A DNA stretch of 13,211 nt, taken from contig JAUXST010000298.1 of the NCBI GenBank assembly GCA_030679805.1, positions 1-13,211 of the forward strand, written 5' to 3'. Position numbers and translations under genes: made by a program. This document shows, piece after piece, positions 5,863-12,904 of the stretch. This DNA comes from Reyranella sp. Lineage in GTDB: Bacteria > Pseudomonadota > Alphaproteobacteria > Reyranellales > Reyranellaceae. The notes beneath the pieces are model-generated. The model was not told the DNA's origin. It made no database searches and was given only the letters and a program-made list of their open reading frames with translations. Each line of letters starts with the position of its first letter. The first letter of the stretch is position 1.

Positions 5863-6708
5863 TCAGGGTGCGGTGGTGCGGCCGAGGTAGGTGTCGAAGA
5901 AGTTCTCGACCGCCTGGAGACCGGGCGCCGTGAGGCGGATGATGGTGCGCCGCTTGTCGCCGGCATCCTCGACACGAACGATCAGGCCATGGGTCTGTAA
6001 CGCGTCCATGCGCCGGAGCGCCGTCGTGAGGGGAACGCCCGAGGCCGCGCCGAGGCTGGTGACGGTGACTTCCGCGCCGGCAAGCTTGGCGTCGTAGAGG
6101 TCGAGCAGCATCTCCCAGCAGGGATCCGAAAAGAGATCCGAGGGGAAATACTGGGCGCGCGCCCGGCGAATGGTCCGCAGATTGGCGAGTGCTGCCCGCT
6201 TGCGCGCCAGGGGATCGAGATCCTTGCGCGCTGGCTCCCTGGCGTGCGCTTCCGGGGCATCGGCCGCCGGCTGCACCGGCGTTTCCGGCTGCCGGCGCAA
6301 CTGGCGCACCAGCTGGGCCGACTTGACGGCGCGCACCAGCTTGGGGGCGTCGATCGGCTTGGTTAGCATGTCGCGCGCGCCGAGGCGAATGGCGGCGACG
6401 GCATCGTCGAAGCCGGCATGGCCGCTCACGAAAATGATCTCGGGCCGCTCGCGGTCGCTGAACTGGCTCAACCGCTCGGCGAATTCCATTCCGTCCATCT
6501 CCGGCATGCGCAGGTCCGTGACCACGACGCCCGGCTTGAAGCCGTCGGCCAGCAGCTTGAGCGCGGCCCAGCCGTCGACGGCGGAGATGCAGGTCAATCC
6601 CGCCTTGGACAGGTATTCGACGAGTTCCTCGATGTTGTCGGCGTCGTCGTCCACCACCAAAACGTCGATGGCACGTGCTTTGTCGACGTTGCTGCCGGGC
6701 ACGTTCAT
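5863..6708 (-). CDS. Response regulator with MarR-like winged-helix output domain
   Basis: 281 residues from MNVPGSNVDKARAIDVLVVDDD. The receiver (about 14-135) has an acidic cluster in VVDDDAD, phospho-acceptor Asp65 in VVTDLRMPEMDG, Ser95 in FVSGHAG and Lys117 in MLTKPI. A Pro/Ala/Arg-rich linker (about 140-180) leads to a winged helix (about 183-273): the FSDPCWEMLLDLYDAKLAG helix, SLGAASGVPLTTALRRMDAL as the HTH, and a wing ending DKRRTIIRLTAPG that matches the MarR pattern. It is therefore a DNA-binding regulator controlled by phosphorylation, but not of the common OmpR, NarL or NtrC types. An in-frame GTG at 6744 would add 12 residues but has no ribosome site; ATG 6708 has GGAG and AGG upstream. 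It diverges from the histidine kinase at 6848, its likely partner, and probably regulates the shared intergenic region. Confidence 0.9.
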   Translation of the reverse strand: MNVPGSNVDKARAIDVLVVDDDADNIEELVEYLSKAGLTCISAVDGWAALKLLADGFKPGVVVTDLRMPEMDGMEFAERLSQFSDRERPEIIFVSGHAGFDDAVAAIRLGARDMLTKPIDAPKLVRAVKSAQLVRQLRRQPETPVQPAADAPEAHAREPARKDLDPLARKRAALANLRTIRRARAQYFPSDLFSDPCWEMLLDLYDAKLAGAEVTVTSLGAASGVPLTTALRRMDALQTHGLIVRVEDAGDKRRTIIRLTAPGLQAVENFFDTYLGRTTAP

Positions 6709-6847
6709 GGGCACCTGCTCCGCTGCGATGCGGATTGTCTCCACAATGGATGCGTTTGTCGGCCTCTCCCCCCGTCAAACTGCCTGTTTTGCGGTACATT
6801 CGGCAAGAGCTGGGGGAACGAATTCGGGGCGGCAGGAGACGGCCACG
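6709..6847. promoter_or_regulatory. Divergent promoter region between regulator and kinase
   Basis: The regulators and the kinase operon are transcribed away from each other from this 139-base gap, so both promoters should be here. Leftward, TTGACG (6778-6773) is a good -35 but the -10 position is poor. Rightward, TACATT (6795-6800) resembles a -10 but lacks a good -35. GGAAC (6815-6819) recalls the general-stress EcfG -35, but no GTT element follows at the right distance. No operator is obvious. Confidence 0.4.
6834..6838 (+). promoter_or_regulatory. Ribosome binding site that sets the GTG start of the kinase
   Basis: AGGAG lies 9 bases before GTG 6848. The kinase frame is open far upstream, so this site decides the start. 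A second in-frame GTG at 6884 has only a weaker GGAAG before it. Confidence 0.65.
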
Positions 6848-9031
6848 GTGGACGGCGAGCGGCATCTGCATGGAAGCCCGACGGTGGACGCCGAAAGGCT
6901 GGCCGCGACTGCGACGCGCCGCGCCAGTCGGCGGCGTACGATCGCCGTCGCGGGCCTGCAGGTCCTGCTGCTGTGGACGGCGGCGGCGGTCGTGATCTGG
7001 TACGGCCATCGCGACGCCGTCGAAGACGGGAAACGGACGGCGGAGAACACCAGCCTGACGGTCGCCGCCTATATGAAGCAGACCTTGGACGGCGCCGACC
7101 TGATCGTGAAGAGCATCCAGGATTGGATCGCCGAGGAGAACATCACCTCCGAGCCGCAATTCCGGACGATCATGCAGGGACGCCGATTCTTCGACGCCAT
7201 GCGCGATCGCGTGGTGAGCCAGCCGCAGATCGCCATCGCCGGCATCATCGCGCGCAACGGCGAACTTCTGAACAATATCCGTGGCCACCCGGCGCCGCCG
7301 ATCGATCTGTCCGGACGGGAAGCCTACACGGCATCGATGGCCGCGGGCGCCCCGGCCCTGGTGCTGACCGGGCCGGTGCCTGGTCGCATGAGCGGTCGCT
7401 GGACGTTCTATCTGGTGCGCAAGGTGACCTCGAAATCGGGCGAGACACTGGGGCTCGCCCTGGTCGGGCTCGACGTAGAATTCCTCACCGAGTTCTTCCG
7501 GCGCATCTCCGTTGGCGCGGCCAGCGGACTGTCCCTGTTTCGCGACGACGGCACGCTGCTCGTCACCAGCGAGCAGCGGTCGGACCTCCTGGGCAAGCGC
7601 TACGAGGATGCACTGCCGCGACGCCTCATCGCCGAGGGCCGGTCCGGCCAGGCCGTGTTCACGGACGCGCCGAGCTGGTTCGATCCCGGCACGCGGCATT
7701 GGCGTGTCGTCGTGCCTCGGAGCGTCGAGGGCTATCCAGTGTTCGTTTCCCTGGCCGTCGGCGAGGGTGCGTTTCTGACCCGTTGGCGCGAGATGAGCTA
7801 CCTCATTCTCGGCCTGGTCCTCGCCCTCTCGGCGGTGACGTTCTTCGTCACGCGGCACATCCTGCAACTGCTCGACCGGTCTGCGGCGGCAAGCCGCGCC
7901 GAGTCGGAGCGGAACCTGCTGGCGGCGATCGTCGATACGCCGTCCGCCCTCACGGCGATTCTCGATCGCAACGGCGATGTCATGCATGCCAATACCCGGT
8001 TCCGCGAAGTGTTCGGGGCCAACTCCGAAATACGCGAGGCATTGCAGGGCTCGGGCCTGTGGGGTGCCGAGGCGCTTCGCGACTTCGTCGCCGGCGACGC
8101 AAAGCTGGCCGAGGTCGATATCGAACTCCCGCGGCCCGGCAACCAGGCGCAGATGCTGCATTTCTCGCTGGCACGCCGGTCGCTGCCTGATTCCGGCGAC
8201 TGCACCATCATGGTCGGACACGATGAGACCGTCCGCCACCAGGCGCGACAGGCGATCGCGCTGTCGTCCAAGATGGTGACGTTGGGCGAGGTGACGACCG
8301 GTATCGCGCACGAGCTCAGCCAGCCGCTGAACGTCATCCGCATGGCGGCGCAGAATGCGCTCATAGAAATCGAGCCCGAGCCGCCTGAGGAGGGGGACGA
8401 GGACGAGCCTCGGCCCGAACCCATGCCGGAAGCCGAACTCCGCGCCTTCGTGGCCGGCAAGCTGCATCGCGTCATCGCCCAGGTCGACCGCGCGGCGGCG
8501 GTCCTGTCGCGCATGCGGCTGTTCAGCCGCGAGACCCGGCAGGGACCGCAGGCCTTTGACGTCCGCAGGGCTTGTCGCGGCGCGCTTGTTCTGGCCGAGC
8601 CGCGATTCCGGCGGGTCGGGATCTCGGTCCATGACAGGCTGGGCGACGAGCCGCTCATGGTCGTTGGTCACCCGACCCAGCTCGAGCAGGGCATCGTCAC
8701 CCTCCTGATGAATGCCTTGGATGCGCTTTCCGAGTCGTCGCAGGCGGAGAAGGTCGTCGAGGTGAGCGCGAGCCGCAGCGCCGACGGCCATGTCCAGATA
8801 CGTGTCGGCGACAACGGACCGGGCGTGCCGGAGGCGATCCGCGACCGCATCTTCGAGCCGTTCTTCACCACCAAGCCTGTCGGCCAGGGCACCGGCCTCG
8901 GCCTTGCCAGTACGTTCGGCCTCGTGCGCGACAGTGGCGGGACGCTCGCTCTGGCCGGCGATGGACCGGGCGCAACCTTTCAGATCGACCTGCCGGCAGC
9001 GTCGTCGGGTCACCTTGCGATGTCGGCCTAG
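6848..9031 (+). CDS. Membrane sensor histidine kinase (Cache-like sensor, PAS, HisKA, HATPase)
   Basis: 727 residues from GTG 6848. An Arg-rich N-terminus is followed by TM1 (about 31-52), a periplasmic region of about 260 residues resembling a double Cache domain (for example SGREAY 155-160, ALVGLDVEF 204-212), TM2 (about 317-338), a PAS domain (about 355-465), a dimerisation domain with His488 in GIAHELSQPL, and an ATPase domain with N box LLMNALDAL (619-627), G1 GDNGPGV (654-660), F box FEPFFTTK (669-676) and G2 GTGLGLAS (681-688). The layout and the AHELSQPL H box resemble DctB-type kinases that sense small carboxylates. There is no attached receiver, so it must phosphorylate separate proteins; the three divergent regulators are the obvious candidates. 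An acidic Pro/Glu-rich stretch (about 507-530) lies between the two dimerisation helices, which is unusual. A phosphatase gene begins 18 bases after the stop. Ligand unknown. Confidence 0.93.
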   Translation: MDGERHLHGSPTVDAERLAATATRRASRRRTIAVAGLQVLLLWTAAAVVIWYGHRDAVEDGKRTAENTSLTVAAYMKQTLDGADLIVKSIQDWIAEENITSEPQFRTIMQGRRFFDAMRDRVVSQPQIAIAGIIARNGELLNNIRGHPAPPIDLSGREAYTASMAAGAPALVLTGPVPGRMSGRWTFYLVRKVTSKSGETLGLALVGLDVEFLTEFFRRISVGAASGLSLFRDDGTLLVTSEQRSDLLGKRYEDALPRRLIAEGRSGQAVFTDAPSWFDPGTRHWRVVVPRSVEGYPVFVSLAVGEGAFLTRWREMSYLILGLVLALSAVTFFVTRHILQLLDRSAAASRAESERNLLAAIVDTPSALTAILDRNGDVMHANTRFREVFGANSEIREALQGSGLWGAEALRDFVAGDAKLAEVDIELPRPGNQAQMLHFSLARRSLPDSGDCTIMVGHDETVRHQARQAIALSSKMVTLGEVTTGIAHELSQPLNVIRMAAQNALIEIEPEPPEEGDEDEPRPEPMPEAELRAFVAGKLHRVIAQVDRAAAVLSRMRLFSRETRQGPQAFDVRRACRGALVLAEPRFRRVGISVHDRLGDEPLMVVGHPTQLEQGIVTLLMNALDALSESSQAEKVVEVSASRSADGHVQIRVGDNGPGVPEAIRDRIFEPFFTTKPVGQGTGLGLASTFGLVRDSGGTLALAGDGPGATFQIDLPAASSGHLAMSA

Positions 9032-9049
9032 ACGCCGGAGAGACGGATC

Positions 9050-9565
9050 ATGACCATCGGCATCCTCTTCGTCTGCACCGGCAACATCTGCCGGTCGCCC
9101 ATGGCGGTCGGCACGCTCCGCAGCATCGTGCGCCGCGCCAGGCTCGAGCACGCCTTCGACATCGACGGCGCCGGCATCTATGACGGCCATGCCGGCCAGC
9201 CGCCGAGCCTGCTCGCCGTCGAGGTCGCGGCCCGCCGCGGCGTCGACATCGCCGATCTCCGTTCGCGGCCGCTGATGTCCGAGGATATCGCGCGGTTCGA
9301 CTATCCGCTGGCGATGGACCGTACCCACCTCGTCGCGATGCGCTCGATGGCGCCGCAGGGGCTGTCTGACCGGCCGCAGATGTTCCTGAAATTCGCGCCC
9401 GAGCTTGGCGCCCGCGACGTCGTCGATCCCTACGGCGGTACCACCGAGGACTACGAGCGTGCCCTCGACCTCATCGAGGCGGGCTGCGTCGGTCTGCTCA
9501 AGCACCTCCAGCACACGCTGGCGGAGACGGTCGGGAAGGGAAGTCCGGTTCTCTCGCCGCGATGA
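9050..9565 (+). CDS. Low-molecular-weight protein tyrosine phosphatase
   Basis: 171 residues, slightly longer than the usual 140-160. The signature CTGNICRS (Cys9 to Ser16) is the C-X5-R-S phosphate loop, with Cys9 as nucleophile and Arg15 binding phosphate. Asp126 in DPYGG is the expected general acid. The residue that separates arginine phosphatases such as YwlE (Thr) from tyrosine phosphatases (Ile) is Ile13 here, which favours phosphotyrosine. The alternative within the family, arsenate reductase, lacks support because no arsenic genes are nearby. GGAGAG (9037-9042) lies 7 bases before the ATG. The gene starts 18 bases after the kinase stop and overlaps the next gene by ATGA, so it is very likely in the kinase operon. 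No tyrosine kinase or exopolysaccharide gene, the usual partners, is in the window; a link to the histidine-kinase pathway is inferred from position. Confidence 0.9.
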   Translation: MTIGILFVCTGNICRSPMAVGTLRSIVRRARLEHAFDIDGAGIYDGHAGQPPSLLAVEVAARRGVDIADLRSRPLMSEDIARFDYPLAMDRTHLVAMRSMAPQGLSDRPQMFLKFAPELGARDVVDPYGGTTEDYERALDLIEAGCVGLLKHLQHTLAETVGKGSPVLSPR

Positions 9566-10248
9566 CGATCATGCGCCTCGGCATCCCGGTCCTGTCCCTC
9601 GTGCTGTCCCTCCTCTTGGCCGGAGAATCGGCGTCGGCGATGGAGTTTACGACGCCCGCGGGAGCCGATGGCCGGCGGCTCGTCGTCGCCCGGGGACCGA
9701 TCGTGGAGGGCGATGCCGAGCGGCTTCGCGTCGCCCTGCAGTCGGCCGATCGCGATTCGTTCGGCCACAAGACGGTGGCGCTGGACAGCGCCGGCGGCGT
9801 GGTCGGCGAGGCCTTCGCCATGGCGGGCTTCATGGACGGCGACCGGGTCGACACCGTGGTGCGGCCCGGGGCCTCGTGCGCTTCGGCCTGCGCCCAGATC
9901 GTCTTCCTGGCGGGGCTGCGCCGCGTCGTTCTGGACGGCGGCCGCCTCGGCCTGCATTCGTGCCGGGCGGCCAAGAACGGCACGCCGTCGCTCTATTGCA
10001 ACGACCTGATCGCCCAGCACGCCGTGGCACACGGAACGATCTACGGGCCGATCATGGCCTTCATGCAGATGACGCCTGCGGCCCAGATCAAATGGCTCGA
10101 TTCGGAGGATGCGGATTGCTGGGGCCTGACGCGCTGGCCGCCCGGGGTCGATCGGGGCGCAAAGGAAGGTGAACTTCCGCCGTGTCTTCTCAGGGGGCCG
10201 AGCGTCAAGGCGCCGGCCAGCGCCTCGAAGCGCAAGGCGCGCGAGTAA
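9562..10248 (+). CDS. Exported ClpP-fold protein, COG3904-like
   Basis: 228 residues. A signal peptide (residues 4-26, core LGIPVLSLVLSLLLAG, ending ESASA) predicts export to the periplasm. The mature part has features of the ClpP/crotonase-like serine hydrolase fold seen in COG3904-type predicted periplasmic proteins: TVALDSAGGVVGEAFAMA (71-88), then RPGASCASACAQIVFLAG (101-118) with Ser108 at the nucleophile position between Cys106 and Cys110, and GLHSC (130-134) with His132 where ClpP has its catalytic His. The cysteines 106, 110, 134, 146, 186 and 208 could form disulfides. The C-terminus is Lys/Arg-rich. The start overlaps the phosphatase stop (ATGA); ATG 9571 is an alternative that would trim three residues. 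No function is known to me for this family; proteolysis is an inference from the fold. It converges on the hybrid kinase with a 4-base gap. Confidence 0.82.
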   Translation: MTIMRLGIPVLSLVLSLLLAGESASAMEFTTPAGADGRRLVVARGPIVEGDAERLRVALQSADRDSFGHKTVALDSAGGVVGEAFAMAGFMDGDRVDTVVRPGASCASACAQIVFLAGLRRVVLDGGRLGLHSCRAAKNGTPSLYCNDLIAQHAVAHGTIYGPIMAFMQMTPAAQIKWLDSEDADCWGLTRWPPGVDRGAKEGELPPCLLRGPSVKAPASASKRKARE

Positions 10249-10252
10249 ACGC

Positions 10253-12904
10253 CTAGGGCGGCGCCTTCCGCCCGGAACCGCCGGTGCCATCGAGGGCCCG
10301 CCGGATGATCGCCGCCAGGTCGCGCTTGCCGAACGGTTTGCTGAGCAGCAGGACGCCAGCGTCGAGCCGGCCGTGGTGGACGATCGCATCCTCGGTGTAG
10401 CCCGACATGAACACGATCTTCATCCCTGGCCACCGGCGCGCCGCTTCGTCCGCCAGCGCCTTTCCGTTCATCGCACCGGGCATGATGACGTCGGTCAGCA
10501 GCAGATCGTAAGGCTGTGACGCTGCCTCCAGCTTGCCGAGTGCCGCACTTCCATCAGGTGCCTCCGAGACATCGTAGCCCAGGCTCTGGAGCTGGTGCAC
10601 GACACCGACGCGCACCTCGGCGTCGTCTTCGGCGACCAGGATCCGTTCGCTGCCGCCTGGCATCGGTGCGCGGCGCGGTGGTGCCGGCACGGCCTGCCGC
10701 ACCGCGTCGGCTCTGGGCAGGAAGAGTTTGACCGACGTGCCGCGGCCGACTTCGCTGTAGAGGCTGAGATGGCCGTTGGACTGCTTGATGAAGCCATAGA
10801 CCATGCTGAGCCCGAGGCCGGTTCCCTTGCCGACGTCCTTGGTCGTGAAGAACGGCTCGACCGCCCGGGCCACCACATCGGGCGCCATGCCGGTGCCGGT
10901 GTCGGTGACGGCCAGCATCACATAGTCGCCGGCGGCGGCGTCGGGGTTTTTCGCGACGTAGTCCTCGTCGAGGGTCGCGTTGGCGGTCTCGATCAGCAGG
11001 CGGCCACCCTCCGGCATGGCGTCGCGGGCGTTGACAGCGAGATTGACCAGCGCCGATTCGAGCTGGGCACCGTCGATCTCGGCGTTCCACAGATCGTCGG
11101 CAAGGACGGACTCGATTTCGATCTCCGCGCCCAACGTGCGCCGCAACAGCTTGCCGGTGGCGGCCACCAGCTCGTTGATGTCGGTGCGCTGCGGTCGCAG
11201 GGCCTGCTTACGCGAATAGGCCAGCAGCTGGCGCGTCAGGTCGGCAGCACGCTCGGTCGCGTCGCCGATGCCGTTGACCCGGTCGCGCAACCGCGGATCG
11301 AGCTTCTCGTCTTCTTCGAGGGCTTCGACGTTGGCCAGGATGACCATGAGGATGTTGTTGAAATCGTGCGCCACGCCGCCGGTCAGCTGGCCGATCGCCT
11401 CCATCCGCTGCGACCGTCGCAGCTGCTCCTCGGTGCGGTCGTAGTCGGTCATGTCGCGGCCGATGAAATAGTAGCGGCGGTCGTTTTCCGACCACACGCC
11501 CGACCAGAGCAGCGACACGACGCGGCCGTCCTTGTGGATGTAGCGGCATCTGAATCTGCCGTTGCCGCCGCGACCGCGTCGTGCCGCCCGCATCACGTTG
11601 CGCACCAATTCGAGATCTTCGGCATGGATGAACTCGCCGGCGACGTGACCCAGCATTTCCCCCGGCCGGTAGCCCAGCACCGCCGTCGCACTGGGACTCA
11701 CCCGGACGAACTTGCCGTAGCTGTCGGTGACGTGGATGAGGTCCTGCGACGTCTCGATGATGCGTTCGGTCTGGCGCTCCGCATCCTTGCGTGCGGTGAT
11801 GTCGATGGAGACCGAAAGCCGGGCCGGTTCGCTGCCGAACTCGATGTCGCTGAGGAACAGGTCGACGTCCAGGATCTGGCCGTCCTTGCGTCGATGCCGC
11901 CAGTCGATCGCCTGCAGATTGTCGACCCAGGGATGCTGCAGCCATTGCATCAACCGCCCGACGTCCTCCGGCGGCCGGATGTCCTTCAGGGTCATGGAAA
12001 GGAATTCTTCGCGCGAATAGCCATAGATCGAGAGGGCGGCCTCGTTCACCTCGAGGAACTTCAGGGTCTCGATGCTGTAGACCCACATCGGCAGCGGCGA
12101 GTTCTGGAACAGGTAGCGGAAATTCTCCTCGCTCTGGGTCAGTCGGCTCTCGCGATTGCGCGCCTCGGTCACGTCGGTGTAGGTCATGACGCCGCCACCC
12201 GCCGGCAGCGGGTTGAAGGTCACCGAGACGATCCGCCCGTCCGCGCGCCGGCGTTCGCCGACGAACCGCTCGCGCGACTGGATCAGGCGCATCCGGAGGG
12301 CGATGGCGGTCTCCTTGTCCTCGGTCGCGTACTCGCCGCGCTCGGCGAGGTCGCGGACGATCTTCTCGTAGGACACCCCGCGGACATCCCTGTCGGCATC
12401 GGTCTGGAGCCACTCGGACAGGCGGCGATTGTAGGCCACGATCCTGAGTTCGCTGTCGAACAGGACGACGCCCTGTTCGATGTTCTCCAGGATCGACTCC
12501 AGGTTCGCGGCCTGCTCGACGACCTCTTTCTCCCGGCGGCGCAGCTCGGTCAGGTCGTGCCCGACCCCGATATAGCCCGCGAACGTGCCGTCCGCGGCAA
12601 ACAGGGGCGTACCGCTGAGGCTCACCGGCCGCGACACGCCGCTCGCATCAACGAACGTCGTCTCGAAATCGCGATATTGCCGGTGGTTGGCGAGATCCTC
12701 GAGATGGGCGTGCCAGGCCGGATTGTCGTAGTCGGTGCGGCCGAGTTCGGTGCGACGTTTTCCCACCGCGATCGACGTCGGCACGCCGAAGATCTCCGTG
12801 AAGCGTTCCGACAGGAAGGTGAACCTGAGTTCGGCGTCCATCTCCCACCACCAGTCGGAGGCGATGCCAGCCAGGAGGGAGAACTTGTCGGCGGCGGGCG
12901 TCAT
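10253..12904 (-). CDS. Soluble hybrid histidine kinase with four PAS domains and a receiver
   Basis: 883 residues with no membrane segment, so cytoplasmic. Four PAS domains follow in order: about 13-120 (SDWWWEMDAELRF), 134-250 (LESILENIEQGVVLFDSELR), 260-372 (NFRYLFQNSPLPMWVY) and 378-488 (IIETSQDLIHVTDSYG). Next come the HisKA helix with His513 in GGVAHDFNNIL, the ATPase domain (N box LVNLAVNARDAM 619-630, G1 DTGTGM 668-673, FEPFF-like VEPFFTTKD 682-690, G2 GKGTGLGLS 692-700) and a receiver (about 753-872) with Asp805 in LLTDVIMPG, Ser834 in FMSGYTEDA and Lys856 in LSKPF. I see no flavin-binding Cys motif of LOV domains. Hybrid kinases of this kind pass phosphate to a phosphotransfer protein or use the receiver for autoregulation. 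The start ATG overlaps the TGA of the upstream partial gene, with no strong Shine-Dalgarno, implying coupled translation. The signal is unknown. Confidence 0.95.
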   Translation of the reverse strand: MTPAADKFSLLAGIASDWWWEMDAELRFTFLSERFTEIFGVPTSIAVGKRRTELGRTDYDNPAWHAHLEDLANHRQYRDFETTFVDASGVSRPVSLSGTPLFAADGTFAGYIGVGHDLTELRRREKEVVEQAANLESILENIEQGVVLFDSELRIVAYNRRLSEWLQTDADRDVRGVSYEKIVRDLAERGEYATEDKETAIALRMRLIQSRERFVGERRRADGRIVSVTFNPLPAGGGVMTYTDVTEARNRESRLTQSEENFRYLFQNSPLPMWVYSIETLKFLEVNEAALSIYGYSREEFLSMTLKDIRPPEDVGRLMQWLQHPWVDNLQAIDWRHRRKDGQILDVDLFLSDIEFGSEPARLSVSIDITARKDAERQTERIIETSQDLIHVTDSYGKFVRVSPSATAVLGYRPGEMLGHVAGEFIHAEDLELVRNVMRAARRGRGGNGRFRCRYIHKDGRVVSLLWSGVWSENDRRYYFIGRDMTDYDRTEEQLRRSQRMEAIGQLTGGVAHDFNNILMVILANVEALEEDEKLDPRLRDRVNGIGDATERAADLTRQLLAYSRKQALRPQRTDINELVAATGKLLRRTLGAEIEIESVLADDLWNAEIDGAQLESALVNLAVNARDAMPEGGRLLIETANATLDEDYVAKNPDAAAGDYVMLAVTDTGTGMAPDVVARAVEPFFTTKDVGKGTGLGLSMVYGFIKQSNGHLSLYSEVGRGTSVKLFLPRADAVRQAVPAPPRRAPMPGGSERILVAEDDAEVRVGVVHQLQSLGYDVSEAPDGSAALGKLEAASQPYDLLLTDVIMPGAMNGKALADEAARRWPGMKIVFMSGYTEDAIVHHGRLDAGVLLLSKPFGKRDLAAIIRRALDGTGGSGRKAPP
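10298..10520. repeat. Receiver-coding segment imperfectly repeated at about 12929-13145
   Basis: The hybrid kinase receiver and the partial receiver share long near-identical DNA, for example ATCGCATCCTCGGT (10384 and 13013 regions) and CATGATGACGTCGGTCAGCA (10481 and 13112 regions), in the same orientation about 2.6 kb apart. This is a coding direct repeat consistent with gene duplication and could support recombination that removes the kinase. Confidence 0.5.

Noticed and set aside
6815..6819. GGAAC as an EcfG general-stress promoter -35 element
   Set aside because: No GTT-type -10 element occurs 16-17 bases downstream.
5804..9514. A 1236-codon open frame on the minus strand
   Set aside because: It crosses the winged-helix regulator out of frame and then runs antisense to the kinase and phosphatase. 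It has no recognisable domain and spans the divergent promoter region.
9050..9565. Arsenate reductase of the low-molecular-weight phosphatase type
   Set aside because: There are no ArsR, ArsB or other arsenic genes in the window, and the general-acid DPYGG segment and loop fit the phosphatase branch.
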